A DNA stretch of 64,000 bases from MPNP01 sp965221445 (lineage in GTDB: Bacteria > Pseudomonadota > Alphaproteobacteria > Rhodobacterales > Rhodobacteraceae), in NCBI GenBank assembly GCA_965221445.1, contig CBDCSF010000013.1, positions 1,488,001-1,552,000 on the forward strand. The letters are read 5' to 3'. Made by a program: the position numbers and the translations under genes. Below the pieces are notes generated by a model that worked only from the letters and a program-made list of their open reading frames with translations, was not told the DNA's origin and made no database searches. Position 1 is the first letter of the stretch; each line of letters opens with the position of its first letter. Of the stretch, positions 17,783 to 26,978 are shown one piece after another.

Positions 17783-18616
17783 CTATTGATCAAGGGATAC
17801 CATATCAATCCATGCTGATTGATTCTTGAACCAAAAATCATGTGTTTCTTTCAGCCAACCATCATCGATACGGAGCAGTATCCAGTTTGAAAAGTAATTC
17901 AAGGCATCTGGATCACCCTTTCTCAGAGCAAATGCTTCATTCCCTCTGGTAAGATTCTGATCTTCAAATGGAAGGAAAACCTTGTCAGGATTGGCATCAG
18001 TCCAGAAACGGGGCTTGGGAGCACTCGAAATGGTTGCCGTGGCATTTCCATTGACAACTTCCTGGAAAGCCTGGGCATCGTCATCAAACCTTCGGATTTC
18101 AGCTTTTGGGAACATTTTCTGGGCAATGGTACAAGGGGTAGCACCACGACGACAGGAAATGGTTACATCGGATGAATTGAAATCTTCGAGGGTCGATTTA
18201 TCCCCTGCCAACTCAATATTTGCTGCCATTTGCTGACCTGAATTGGCATAAGGGCGTGTGAAGTTAACTGTCAGGTTTCGCTGGGGTGTAATTGACATTC
18301 CACCAATGATGATGTCAAACTTCTTTGCCAACAGGGCTGGAATGATCCCGCTCCATTGGGTAGGAACAAATTCGACCTCAACACCCATATCTTCAGCCAC
18401 CCTCTTGGCGACATCAATTTCAAAACCGATCAGGTTACCTTCCTTGTCCCGCATAGCCCAGGGTACAAAGGTTGACATACCGACTTTTAATACTCCACGC
18501 TTTTGAATTTCTACCAGCACACTGTCTTCCTGTGCCTGGACCGAGGATAGGCCCAAACCAAGCAAAGCAATTACAGGGGCAATGAGAAATCCCTTAATGA
18601 TGTTCTTCAGTTTCAT
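17783..18616 (-). CDS. Amino-acid ABC transporter periplasmic binding protein
   Basis: A 277-residue protein of bacterial extracellular solute-binding family 3. A Sec signal peptide (1-28, ending VQAQ) is followed by the domain with GVLKVGMSTFVPWAMRDKEGNLIGFEIDVA, FDIIIGGMSITPQR and TRPYANSGQQ strands, typical of the glutamine/glutamate/polar amino-acid group. A disulfide-like pair (ISCRRGATPC) sits in the second lobe. It captures substrate in the periplasm for the two flanking permeases. Starts at an ATG with an AGGAG site upstream, 18 bases after the first permease gene. Unusually, it lies between the two permease genes. Confidence 0.9.
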   Translation of the reverse strand: MKLKNIIKGFLIAPVIALLGLGLSSVQAQEDSVLVEIQKRGVLKVGMSTFVPWAMRDKEGNLIGFEIDVAKRVAEDMGVEVEFVPTQWSGIIPALLAKKFDIIIGGMSITPQRNLTVNFTRPYANSGQQMAANIELAGDKSTLEDFNSSDVTISCRRGATPCTIAQKMFPKAEIRRFDDDAQAFQEVVNGNATATISSAPKPRFWTDANPDKVFLPFEDQNLTRGNEAFALRKGDPDALNYFSNWILLRIDDGWLKETHDFWFKNQSAWIDMVSLDQ

Positions 18617-18634
18617 AAGAATACTCCTTCTTTA

Positions 18635-19474
18635 CTAATATTTACCTTTCTCAAGGTGTCTTTCAAACAAGGAAACCCCTGCTGAAAGGGTGACTGTCAG
18701 GGCAAGGTAAATGCCCGCAACAATAAACCAAATTTCAAAGGCCATAAAAGTCTCTGAAATTAAATTCATACCTGCCGTTGTTAGCTCAGATACGGCAATC
18801 ACACTCACAATGGCCGAGTGCTTGATTAGTGAAATAATCAAACCAGTCAGAGGAGGAAGAATAAGTGGTAGGGATTGGGGAATAATAATCTTGGTATATT
18901 TGTCATAGGGTGTCAGCCCAATGGCATCACTTGCCTCATACTGATCCTTTGATACTCCGACAATCCCTCCCCGAATTATTTCTGAAGCAAAAGAGCCTTC
19001 AAAAAACGACAGGCAAAGTACTCCAGCCCAAAAACGATCCATCCCAAAGATTGGAGCTAGCACAAAATAGAACAAGAACAGCTGAACCAATAACGGGGTG
19101 TTTCGAATCGCTTCAAGGTAAAAGGTAGCAATCCATTTTCCTGCCAGCGAATTTGACAGCCTGGCAAAAGCCGTTACCAAACCAATCAGGATCGCAAAAA
19201 TGATTGAAATTCCGGCAAGCCTGAGAGTCTCTACAAAACCCAGGACCAAAGGCCCCCAAATGATTTCTCCATCAATGACCCTGTAAAAAAACCTTGGCAC
19301 CCTATACCATTGCCAATTATAATCCATTGCCTGGGCACCCCGGTATGATACCCAGGCTAATATACTGAATACAATGATGGCTTGGAAGACCTGTAGGCTG
19401 GTATGAGCCGTCTTACCAAAACTGATTGTGGTTTTTGGCCGTTCTCTTGTTAGGGTTTGATCTTTGGCGACCAT
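18635..19474 (-). CDS. Amino-acid ABC transporter permease (AapQ-like)
   Basis: A 279-residue HisMQ-family permease: one N-terminal helix (about 29-46), a periplasmic stretch, then the core helices with the ATPase-contact loop EASDAIGLTPYDKYTKIIIPQS. First gene of the leftward operon; the promoter should lie in 19475-19682. Its partner is the permease at 16827-17732. No strong ribosome-binding site is visible before the ATG at 19474, so a slightly different start is possible. Confidence 0.88.
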   Translation of the reverse strand: MVAKDQTLTRERPKTTISFGKTAHTSLQVFQAIIVFSILAWVSYRGAQAMDYNWQWYRVPRFFYRVIDGEIIWGPLVLGFVETLRLAGISIIFAILIGLVTAFARLSNSLAGKWIATFYLEAIRNTPLLVQLFLFYFVLAPIFGMDRFWAGVLCLSFFEGSFASEIIRGGIVGVSKDQYEASDAIGLTPYDKYTKIIIPQSLPLILPPLTGLIISLIKHSAIVSVIAVSELTTAGMNLISETFMAFEIWFIVAGIYLALTVTLSAGVSLFERHLEKGKY

Positions 19475-19682
19475 TGATTAAACATTACCCATTTGACCAG
19501 ATTCCTAAAACCACCATACGCAATCTAGGGAAAGGTACAAATCCTCCCAAACAATAATTCTTGCAATGATGTCCTACCTAAAATTACGATTAACAATAAC
19601 TATTGCTTCAAGTTTATCAACAAGAATTCTTCAGGGAAAGGGGAGGGCAGAGAAATAGTTTCTTCCGAAAATCACACTTTGG

Positions 19683-20075
19683 TTAATCAACCATTCCTAT
19701 GGCATCAATTTCCACCAATAGTTCCTCATCTGCCAAACTTGAAACAACCACTCCCGTACTGCAATGCCTTACGCCGTCAAACCATCGGTTTATGACTTCA
19801 TAGACAGCAGGGCGATAGGATATGTCGGTAACATATACGGTCAATTTGCAAACATCCTTCAAATCTCCTCCGGCTTCTTGCATCCATTTTTGGATATTCC
19901 GGCAAGCTTGATCTGCCTGCTTCCCGGGATCACCCTTTCCAACAAGTTCGCCATTGTCATCAACCCCCACCTGGCCTTGCATAAAGACCATATCACCACT
20001 TGCCCTAATGGCCTTGGAATAGATGGCACTAGCGTGATACCTTGTTTGATAGGGGTGAATGTGTCTTTTCGGCAT
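19683..20075 (-). CDS. RidA family protein (YjgF/YER057c/UK114)
   Basis: 130 residues with the RidA fold: SKAIRASGDMVFMQGQVGVDDNGELV strand pair, AGGDLKDVCKLTVYVTDISYRPAVYEVI and a C-terminal LVEIDAIGMV strand. Canonical RidA hydrolyses 2-aminoacrylate and other imines released by PLP enzymes or amino-acid oxidases. The catalytic Arg of archetypal RidA (before the C-terminal strand) is not evident, since the region reads STGVVVSSLADEELLVEID, so it may belong to an Rid2-7 subfamily. Neighbours are an amino-acid transporter and, 4 kb away, a DadA-like oxidase, consistent with imine clearance. Confidence 0.82.
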   Translation of the reverse strand: MPKRHIHPYQTRYHASAIYSKAIRASGDMVFMQGQVGVDDNGELVGKGDPGKQADQACRNIQKWMQEAGGDLKDVCKLTVYVTDISYRPAVYEVINRWFDGVRHCSTGVVVSSLADEELLVEIDAIGMVD

Positions 20076-20140
20076 TTTTACACGGCAATTGGTTTGGATC
20101 GGTTGATATTGAATTAGGTATAAACCAAGCTCAAGATTAC

Positions 20141-20217
20141 TGGTCGGAGTGAGAGGATTTGAACCTCCGGCCCCTGCCTCCCGAAGACAGTGCTCTACCA
20201 GGCTGAGCTACACTCCG
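20141..20217 (-). tRNA. tRNA-Pro (anticodon CGG)
   Basis: A 77-base cloverleaf on the minus strand with CCA encoded. Acceptor CGGAGTG, D-arm AGCTCAGCCTGGTAGAGC, anticodon loop TTCGGGA, T-arm GGAGGTTCAAATCCTCT. It lies 28 bases downstream of the leuB stop. Confidence 0.95.
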
Positions 20218-20244
20218 AATTCACTTGGGATAACCTCTCGGTTG

Positions 20245-21354
20245 TTATGATAAATCATCCAGGCAATCAACTATAACCTTCCCCATTTCAGAAGTTGTCG
20301 CTGGTTTTTTTCCCTTGATCTGCAGTAGGTCTGGAGTCCTGACACCATTGGCTAGGGCCTTTTCAACAGCATGTTCCAGAAGCTCCGCTTCTTCCAACAA
20401 ACCAAAAGAGTATTTCAGTGCCATTGCAAAGGAAAGAATACAGGCACAGGGATTGGCTTTCGCCTGTCCTGTAATATCTGGAGCCGAGCCATGTACGGGT
20501 TCATAAAGAGCTCTTGGAAGGCCCTTGGGAGATTTATCGCCTAATGATGCCGAAGGAAGCATTCCCAAGGAACCTGTCAGCATGGCAGCTGCATCCGAAA
20601 GAATGTCACCAAAAAGATTATCAGTTACAATAACATCAAATTGCTTGGGATTCCTGACCAACTGCATGGCTCCAGCATCAGCATACATATGACTTAATTC
20701 AACATCTGGATATTCATTGTCACCAACCCATTGAACCTCTTCTCTCCATAGGACACCCGATTCCATAACGTTGGCCTTTTCCATCGAACATACACGGTTG
20801 CTTCTTTTTCTGGCAAGATCAAATGCCGATCTTGCCACTCGCCGTATCTCCGACGTTGTGTATCTTTGGGTGTTGACCCCTATTCTTCCTCCTTCATTAT
20901 CATCCTTGATACCCCGGGGTTCTCCAAAATATACCCCTGATGTAAGTTCCCGTACAATCATTATGTCCAGGCCTGATACAATTTCCTTTTTGAGCGAGGA
21001 AAAATCAGCCAAGGCATCAAAACACAGGGCAGGTCTCAGATTGGCATACAAGTCCAATTCCTTTCTGAGTTTGAGCAACCCTCTTTCCGGTTTTACTTCA
21101 AAGGGAAGATCGTCATATTTTGGTGCGCCAGCCGCACCCAACAATATGGCATCCGTATCAAATGCAAGTTTGAGTGTACTATCATGCAAGGGGGTTCCAT
21201 AATTATCATAGGCTATACCGCCAACCAAATCTTCAGTTACAGAAAAGCGAAGTCCCCTTTCTCTTTCAAACCAGGTTATGACCCCCTTGACTTCCTCCAT
21301 TACCTCGGGGCCAATACCATCTCCAGCCAGAATCAATAAATTGTGGGTGGCCAT
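20245..21354 (-). CDS. leuB: 3-isopropylmalate dehydrogenase
   Basis: A 369-residue NAD-dependent beta-decarboxylating dehydrogenase, the third committed enzyme of leucine synthesis, giving 2-oxoisocaproate. Motifs: LAGDGIGPEVM (9-19), LLKLRKELDLYANLRPA of the substrate loop, RELTSGVYFGEPRG, KANVMESG and VTDNLFGDILSDAAAMLTGSLGMLPSASLG with the metal-binding Asp residues, then EPVHGSAPDI. The ELTSG/YFGE sequence separates LeuB from isocitrate dehydrogenases. leuC and leuD are 17 kb away, so the pathway is not one operon here. AGGAG precedes the ATG. Confidence 0.96.
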   Translation of the reverse strand: MATHNLLILAGDGIGPEVMEEVKGVITWFERERGLRFSVTEDLVGGIAYDNYGTPLHDSTLKLAFDTDAILLGAAGAPKYDDLPFEVKPERGLLKLRKELDLYANLRPALCFDALADFSSLKKEIVSGLDIMIVRELTSGVYFGEPRGIKDDNEGGRIGVNTQRYTTSEIRRVARSAFDLARKRSNRVCSMEKANVMESGVLWREEVQWVGDNEYPDVELSHMYADAGAMQLVRNPKQFDVIVTDNLFGDILSDAAAMLTGSLGMLPSASLGDKSPKGLPRALYEPVHGSAPDITGQAKANPCACILSFAMALKYSFGLLEEAELLEHAVEKALANGVRTPDLLQIKGKKPATTSEMGKVIVDCLDDLS

Positions 21355-21407
21355 TTAGTTCTCCTTTCAGGAAATATTTTTAATGTGAAATATGATAAGC
21401 AGATGAT

Positions 21408-22151
21408 TTACAGCCTGGGGTCATCAAGGTGAAAAGGGAAACGACGTGGTACCAGCGCTGACTGTAACCAGCAAATATGGGTATAGATCGAATAAACCGG
21501 CAATTTGGTAATTTTGTGAATATCGGATGCATAGGGAGCCATATTGGTACATTCAAGAACAATTGCACCTACATCCTTGTGGTTGTTTACCATATCCCAG
21601 GCAGCATCCTTGAGGTCCTCCTGACAAAGGGAAAAATCTATTTCGGGCAAATCGTCCAGTATTTTATGGGTAAATTCCCTGCCGCCTTCCGTCCCGACAA
21701 TTGGTGTATCCAAGGGAACCTTGGCAAGCCTTAAATGTTCCTCTGAAAGATGTTCCTTGGATATTGTAATTATCCCGGCTCTCTTGCCACTTCCCAGCAT
21801 ACTGTTGACCATGGGAACCTGCATTATGGATGATGTAGCAACTGGAACATCAATGGCATCTTTAACTTTGTCCTGAATAAGTGCCAGAAATCCACAATTG
21901 GTGGTCAGGCCATCTGCTCCATGAGCAACCAGATCCTTCCCAGCCTGGATAAAACCTTCCAACAAGCCTTCTGCCTTTTTTCTCACCACTATGTCGGGAG
22001 AAGCCCCTTTGACTATTCGATACTGAACAGGAAATGGCCATGTGTTGGCATTGGCTATATCCCCATAAATTCTGGGAAATTGGGTGTCCAGCATCATTAC
22101 ACCGACCGAAGCACCAAAAATCGTCTTTCCGCCTCGTTCTATGACCATCAT
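21408..22151 (-). CDS. Asp/Glu racemase-family protein
   Basis: 247 residues of the aspartate/glutamate/hydantoin racemase superfamily. Both halves keep a cysteine in the expected position: Cys86 in GLTTNCGFLA and Cys201 in AIVLECTNMAPY, the pair that acts as two general bases in cofactor-free racemases. Related proteins include glutamate, aspartate and hydantoin racemases and maleate isomerase; the substrate here cannot be chosen. Divergent from a ThDP enzyme and an FAD amino-acid oxidase, which suggests a role in handling a D- or L-amino acid. The ATG at 22148 is an alternative start. Confidence 0.8.
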   Translation of the reverse strand: MMVIERGGKTIFGASVGVMMLDTQFPRIYGDIANANTWPFPVQYRIVKGASPDIVVRKKAEGLLEGFIQAGKDLVAHGADGLTTNCGFLALIQDKVKDAIDVPVATSSIMQVPMVNSMLGSGKRAGIITISKEHLSEEHLRLAKVPLDTPIVGTEGGREFTHKILDDLPEIDFSLCQEDLKDAAWDMVNNHKDVGAIVLECTNMAPYASDIHKITKLPVYSIYTHICWLQSALVPRRFPFHLDDPRL

Positions 22152-22354
22152 GTTCCCCTAAGTTACCTGCTATTTCCAAATCTTTCTACACCAACATTTA
22201 TGAAAATTGAAAACAAATTCAAACCCAAAGGCTATTGGTAAGATTCAATTCGGAAGTTTTGATAAAAAATCTGTTGCTTTCCATTTTGATTTAGGGAAAA
22301 ACCTAACTCATGTTCATAATCACTTGAATTCGTTCTAATTTTCAGGAACTTAAG

Positions 22355-24046
22355 ATGAAAAACTCTCTCTCCGGGGCTGATGCACTTCTTCGAATGCTTG
22401 AAGCTTATCAAGTTGAGTACATTTTCGGGTTGTGTGGTGATACCACTCTTCCCTTTTACGATTCGATTCTGACCCTTGACCATTCCATAAAGCACATCCT
22501 TGTCCGCGATGAGAGAACTGCTGCCTATATGGCTGATGGATATGCCCGTACAACAGGTAAGGTTGGGGTGTGTGAAGGACCCTCGGGAGGGGGTGCAACC
22601 TATATTCTTCCAGGGCTGATCGAAGCAAATGAATCTTCCTCGGCCATCTTGTCCATAACAACAGACATCTCATTGGCCTCCTACGGCAAATTCCCTCTAA
22701 CCGAAGTCGATCAGGAAGCACTGATGCGCCCCTTGACAAAATGGAACACAGTGGTCAGACGCGGTGACCACATACCCCGCATGATTCGAAAGGCATTTCG
22801 AATGATGACGACTGGCCGACCAGGTTCTACCCATTTGGGGATACCTTACGATATTCAATATGAAGAAGTAATGCCAGAAGATATTTGGGCTGATAAATCA
22901 CATTTCAAATTCCCTGCTTGGCGCGCGGCTCCAGAACCTGGAATGACCGAGGAAGTTCTACAACTTGTTGTTTCGGCAGAAAACCCTGTCATTGTCTGTG
23001 GGGGTGGGGTTGTAATTGCCAATGCCACGGAAGAACTCAAAAAATTTGTAGAATATCTCAATATCCCGGTTTTGACGTCAATTTCAGGCCAGGGAAGCCT
23101 GTCGGATTTTCATCCAAACTATGCTGGGGTCGTTGGCTCGAATGGCGGGACTGAAGAAACCTGGAATATCTTGAAGAATGCAGACTTGGTTCTCTTTCTT
23201 GGATGCAGGGCTGGTTCAACTACAACATCTCGCTGGCAGGCTCCAACACTCGGCACAAGAATTATTCACATTGACAGCGATCCAGAAGTAATTGGAGCCA
23301 ATTACAAGACCGAACTTGGAATTGTGGCTGATCTCTTTTTAGTGCTGCAGGAATTGAATCATCTTTTGGATGAAGGGGGTTTTTCAGGTACTGGTTTTAA
23401 TGGGGCCTCAATAGTTAAACAGGCAACAGAACAGAAGTTTCACAAATTCAAGGAAACCGCTAAATCAGTCAAGGATCAGATCAATCCTGAGACCATTGTT
23501 CTTGCACTCCAGGAAACTTTGTCCGATGAGGCAATAATTGTTTGTGACCCAGGAACACCATGTCCCTATATCTCAGCTTTCTACCGTTTCCCCAGAGCAG
23601 GAAGACATTTTATCACTAATCGGGCCCATGGAGCTCTGGGATATTCCCTTGGGGCAGCCATGGGAGCATGGTGTGGAACCAAAAGCAAGGAAGTCGTTGC
23701 CATTATGGGGGATGGCTCCTTTGGCTTCTCCTGTGGTGAATTGGAAACATTGACTCGTATCGGAATACCAATAACCATAATTGTAGTATCAAACAAGAGT
23801 TTTGGGTGGATCAAAGCAAGTCAGCATGATGAGTATGAACAGCGATACCACAATGTTGATTTCTCACGTACAGACCACGCAAAAATTGCTACCGATTACG
23901 GGTTGAAATCCTGGCGAGTTGAAAAAATTGATGATTTAGCGACCAAACTAAAAGCGGCAATTAGAACTGAAGAACCAACACTTGTGGATATTGTTTGCCA
24001 ACCTTTGGAACAGGCCAAGGCACCGGTACTAAGATGGATGGGGTGA
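22355..24046 (+). CDS. Thiamine diphosphate-dependent enzyme, acetolactate-synthase-like
   Basis: A 563-residue ThDP enzyme with the usual three domains: N-terminal pyrimidine-binding (VRDERTAAYMADGYAR with the catalytic Glu, residues 50-65), central (VIVCGGGVV onward) and C-terminal pyrophosphate-binding with MGDGSFGFSCGELETLTRIG and IVVSNKSFG. It resembles IlvB-type acetolactate synthases in layout, but no regulatory small subunit is adjacent and leucine-pathway genes lie elsewhere, so it is more likely a catabolic decarboxylase or carboligase of a 2-oxo acid. The next gene starts 13 bases after the stop, so the two are co-transcribed. Confidence 0.8.
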   Translation: MKNSLSGADALLRMLEAYQVEYIFGLCGDTTLPFYDSILTLDHSIKHILVRDERTAAYMADGYARTTGKVGVCEGPSGGGATYILPGLIEANESSSAILSITTDISLASYGKFPLTEVDQEALMRPLTKWNTVVRRGDHIPRMIRKAFRMMTTGRPGSTHLGIPYDIQYEEVMPEDIWADKSHFKFPAWRAAPEPGMTEEVLQLVVSAENPVIVCGGGVVIANATEELKKFVEYLNIPVLTSISGQGSLSDFHPNYAGVVGSNGGTEETWNILKNADLVLFLGCRAGSTTTSRWQAPTLGTRIIHIDSDPEVIGANYKTELGIVADLFLVLQELNHLLDEGGFSGTGFNGASIVKQATEQKFHKFKETAKSVKDQINPETIVLALQETLSDEAIIVCDPGTPCPYISAFYRFPRAGRHFITNRAHGALGYSLGAAMGAWCGTKSKEVVAIMGDGSFGFSCGELETLTRIGIPITIIVVSNKSFGWIKASQHDEYEQRYHNVDFSRTDHAKIATDYGLKSWRVEKIDDLATKLKAAIRTEEPTLVDIVCQPLEQAKAPVLRWMG

Positions 24047-24059
24047 TGGTTGGGAAGGT

Positions 24060-25310
24060 ATGACTTCGGATAAAAAGAAGAATATTATTGTTGTCGGGGC
24101 TGGAATTGCCGGGGTTTCAACTGCCTTGTGGCTCCAAAGATTTGGTGAGAATGTTACGCTGATGGATCGAGGGGACCCTGGTGAGGGGACCTCTTTTGGT
24201 AATGCCGGAGTATTGGCTTCCTGCTCAATCACGCCGGTTACATCACCGAAAATGATCCCAAAAGTTCCTGGGTATTTACTGAACCCCGAATTCCCCCTCT
24301 ACGTAATTTGGCAAAAATTACCCTATCTTACACCATTCCTGGTACGCTATCTGCTCCATGCCAATGATAAGGACACCAGAAAAATTTCAAGTGGGTTAAC
24401 CCAGATTGTTGCAGATTCGGTGGTTCAACATAAGGAACTAGCCCAAGGTACCAAGGCTGAACAATGGTTGCAGGATTCGAAATACATCTTTGCTTACCAG
24501 TCAAAAAAGGACTTTGATGATGATGGCTATGTATGGTCCCTCAGAACCAAAGCAGGTTTTGAACCGGAAATTGTAGTGGGTGAAGGTGTGAGGGAAATAC
24601 TTCCAGATACTGGCAACAATATCAATCTTCTAGCGATCATGGATTCACATGGATTCATCTTGAATCCTGGGCAATACGTTAAAGATCTTGCAACAACCTT
24701 CACGGAGCAGGGCGGAAGGTTTGTTAAAGCCACGGTCAGGGATTTCATCAAGGAAAATAACCAAATTAACTCTGTTGAAACAGACCAAGGCAATTTTGCA
24801 TGTACTGATCTGGTTATAACTGCAGGGATTTGGTCCAGGGAACTAATGAAAAAGCTGGGCATCAGGGTCCCTATGGAATCAGAACGGGGGTATCATATCC
24901 TCTTTCGGTCTCCCTCCGTTGTGCCTCCTTGCCCTGTAATGGTGGCCTCAGGAAAATTTGTTATGACGCCTATGGCCATTGGATTGCGATGTGCAGGAGT
25001 ATTGGAATTTGGAGGCCTGACTGCACCACCTTCCAGAAAGCCTCTCGAAGTAATCAAGACACATGCTATGAATACCTATCCTGATCTGGAGTGGGAAGAT
25101 ACTGAAGAGTGGCTGGGACACCGACCTGCACCATGTGACAGTCTTCCATTTATTGGCGAATTGGGCAATTCAAGAATATTTACCGGGTTTGGACACCACC
25201 ATATAGGTTTGACTAGCGGGCCGAAAACAGGCAGGATTCTGGCAGAAATAATAGCTAATAATCGGTTTGTAGTTGACATTTCCCCTTATTTTCCTAGACG
25301 ATTCACCTAA
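24060..25310 (+). CDS. FAD-dependent D-amino-acid dehydrogenase-like oxidoreductase
   Basis: A 416-residue DAO/DadA-family flavoprotein. The Rossmann dinucleotide motif VVGAGIAGVSTALWLQRFG lies at residues 11-29, followed by DRGDPGEGTSFGNAG, the DadA-type second loop. The C-terminal EEWLGHRPAPCDSLPFIG and FGHHHIGLTSGPKTGR close the FAD site. DadA oxidises D-amino acids to 2-oxo acids and passes electrons to the respiratory chain. It follows the ThDP gene by 13 bases and precedes a TRAP uptake system. A combined uptake, oxidation and decarboxylation route is inferred; the substrate is unknown. Confidence 0.85.
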   Translation: MTSDKKKNIIVVGAGIAGVSTALWLQRFGENVTLMDRGDPGEGTSFGNAGVLASCSITPVTSPKMIPKVPGYLLNPEFPLYVIWQKLPYLTPFLVRYLLHANDKDTRKISSGLTQIVADSVVQHKELAQGTKAEQWLQDSKYIFAYQSKKDFDDDGYVWSLRTKAGFEPEIVVGEGVREILPDTGNNINLLAIMDSHGFILNPGQYVKDLATTFTEQGGRFVKATVRDFIKENNQINSVETDQGNFACTDLVITAGIWSRELMKKLGIRVPMESERGYHILFRSPSVVPPCPVMVASGKFVMTPMAIGLRCAGVLEFGGLTAPPSRKPLEVIKTHAMNTYPDLEWEDTEEWLGHRPAPCDSLPFIGELGNSRIFTGFGHHHIGLTSGPKTGRILAEIIANNRFVVDISPYFPRRFT

Positions 25311-25386
25311 TCCATAGTTTTTAATTTTACATTCTAATACTATTACTATGGAGATTCAGATTTCGTGGTTGTTTAGGAGAGAACAA

Positions 25387-26361
25387 ATGAAAAAAATTAT
25401 AGTAAGCTCACTATCTGTGCTTGGACTGTTATTTTCAGCTAATTCAGTCTTGGCAGAAAAGTGGGATATGCCCATGGGATATTCGGCAACAAATTTCCAC
25501 AGCCAGACAGGTGCGGAGTTTGCTGCTTGTGTAACAGAGGGAACCGGTGGTGCTCTTGAGATTGTAACTCATCCTGGAGGATCTCTCTTCAGCGGAAGTG
25601 ACATCAAAAGGGCAATACAAACAGGACAGACCCAGATTGGAGAGAGATTGTTGTCTGCTCACCAGAACGAAAACGCCTTGTTTGGTTTTGACTCCATTCC
25701 ATTTTTGGCTACGTCCTTTGAGGATGCTGTAGCATTATGGGAAGTGGCCAAACCTGAATTGTCTGCACTGCTAGAATCACAAAATCTTCATCTGTTGTAT
25801 TCTGTACCTTGGCCTCCCCAGGGATTATATTTCAAGAAGGAGGTTAATTCAGTAGCTGATATGGATGGGATTAAATTCCGTTCCTACAATACCGCCACTG
25901 CCAGGATTGCTGAATTGGCTGGTATGATTCCTGTCCAGATCGAAGCAGCGGAAATCTCTCAGGCTTTTGCAACAGGTGTGGCAGAATCCATGATTTCCTC
26001 AGGCTCGACCGGGTATGACCGTAAGGTATGGGAAAGTCTGACCCACTTTTATGAAGTTGATGCCTGGCTTCCAAGGAATTACGTGATGGTCAACAAGGAT
26101 TCCTGGGATGGTCTTGATGACGCAACGAAAAATATAATGAATGGATGTGCATCCTTGGCTGAATACGCTGGCTACTGGAGATCGGTTCATTATACTCAAT
26201 TTACCATGGGAGAATTGGCCAAGAACGGTATGGTAGTACAAAGAGCCAATGAGGCCTTAACAGATGAACTACGCGCATTTGGCGAAACCATGACCACGGA
26301 ATGGCTGGAAAATGCAGGTGAAGCCGGTCAAAAAATTGTTGACAATTTCCTTGCCCGCTAA
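25387..26361 (+). CDS. TRAP transporter substrate-binding protein (DctP family)
   Basis: A 324-residue periplasmic binding protein with a Sec signal peptide (residues 1-23, ending in LAEKWD). ATG 25387 was chosen over the upstream in-frame codon because TAGGAGAG lies 8 bases before it and the signal peptide then begins MKKI. The core shows FRSYNTATARIAELAGMIPVQIEAAEISQAF, the conserved DctP helix with the substrate-carboxylate Arg, and the GVAESMISS segment. It delivers an organic acid or similar compound to the DctQM pair that follows. A stem-loop separates it from dctQ. Confidence 0.9.
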   Translation: MKKIIVSSLSVLGLLFSANSVLAEKWDMPMGYSATNFHSQTGAEFAACVTEGTGGALEIVTHPGGSLFSGSDIKRAIQTGQTQIGERLLSAHQNENALFGFDSIPFLATSFEDAVALWEVAKPELSALLESQNLHLLYSVPWPPQGLYFKKEVNSVADMDGIKFRSYNTATARIAELAGMIPVQIEAAEISQAFATGVAESMISSGSTGYDRKVWESLTHFYEVDAWLPRNYVMVNKDSWDGLDDATKNIMNGCASLAEYAGYWRSVHYTQFTMGELAKNGMVVQRANEALTDELRAFGETMTTEWLENAGEAGQKIVDNFLAR

Positions 26362-26387
26362 ACTCATTTATATTTAAGAACGTAAGG

Positions 26388-26407
26388 GTTGGCAGAATCC
26401 TGCCAAC
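26388..26407 (+). promoter_or_regulatory. Intercistronic hairpin between TRAP dctP and dctQ
   Basis: GTTGGCAG and CTGCCAAC form a perfect 8-bp stem with a 4-base loop, 26 bases after the dctP stop and without a T-run. It probably protects the binding-protein mRNA or partly terminates transcription. Confidence 0.55.
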
Positions 26408-26439
26408 TCCTAACCCAGTAAGAAAATGGGTAAACTGTT

Positions 26440-26976
26440 TTGTACGATGTAATCGGTAAGAAATTACGTAAAACTCTGGATACGATCTATTTGGGGGCTG
26501 GTTATTTGGCAGCCTTGTTTCTGGTTGTCATTTTAGTTCTTATTTTGCTCCAGATGTTGGCCCGGTGGACAGGAGAGATGTTTACTGGTGGACCAGACTA
26601 TGCCGGGTATTTCATGGCTGGAGCTTCCTTTTTTGCCTTTGCATATGCCTTGAATAACGGTAACCATATTCGTGTAACAATGGTGTTGGGTGCCTTGGGC
26701 AAGTATCGAAGAATAGGTGAAATCTGGTGTTTTGCCATGGCTACCATATTAGCCGCATACTGGGCCCGTTACGCGATCAAGGCGACCTATTGGTCCTATA
26801 AATTAAACGATGTTTCACAAGGGCAGGATGCAACCCCAATCTGGATTCCACAGTTAACTATGGCAATTGGTTCGGTCATCTTTGCCGTTGCTCTTTTCGA
26901 TAATCTGGTCAGGGTCGTTTTATATGGTACCCATTCCGCCGGCGCACAAGCCTTGGATAAAGAGGAAGATAACTGA
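26440..26976 (+). CDS. TRAP transporter small permease (DctQ family)
   Basis: 178 residues with four predicted membrane helices (about 18-40, 53-72, 88-110, 131-152), the DctQ layout, including the GGPDYAGYFMAGASFFAFAYAL region that links helices 1 and 2. The frame begins at TTG 26440; the only nearby ATG is out of frame and stops at once, so TTG seems to be the start, though its ribosome-binding site is weak. Operon member between dctP and dctM. Confidence 0.85.
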   Translation: MYDVIGKKLRKTLDTIYLGAGYLAALFLVVILVLILLQMLARWTGEMFTGGPDYAGYFMAGASFFAFAYALNNGNHIRVTMVLGALGKYRRIGEIWCFAMATILAAYWARYAIKATYWSYKLNDVSQGQDATPIWIPQLTMAIGSVIFAVALFDNLVRVVLYGTHSAGAQALDKEEDN

Positions 26977-26978
26977 TT

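Noticed and set aside
21862..22179. Leftward 105-codon frame overlapping the racemase start
   Set aside because: Overlaps the conserved racemase N-terminus in another frame; composition not protein-like.
22355..24046. Biosynthetic acetolactate synthase (ilvB/ilvI)
   Set aside because: No ilvN/ilvH small-subunit gene is adjacent and it is co-transcribed with an amino-acid oxidase, so a catabolic ThDP enzyme is more likely.
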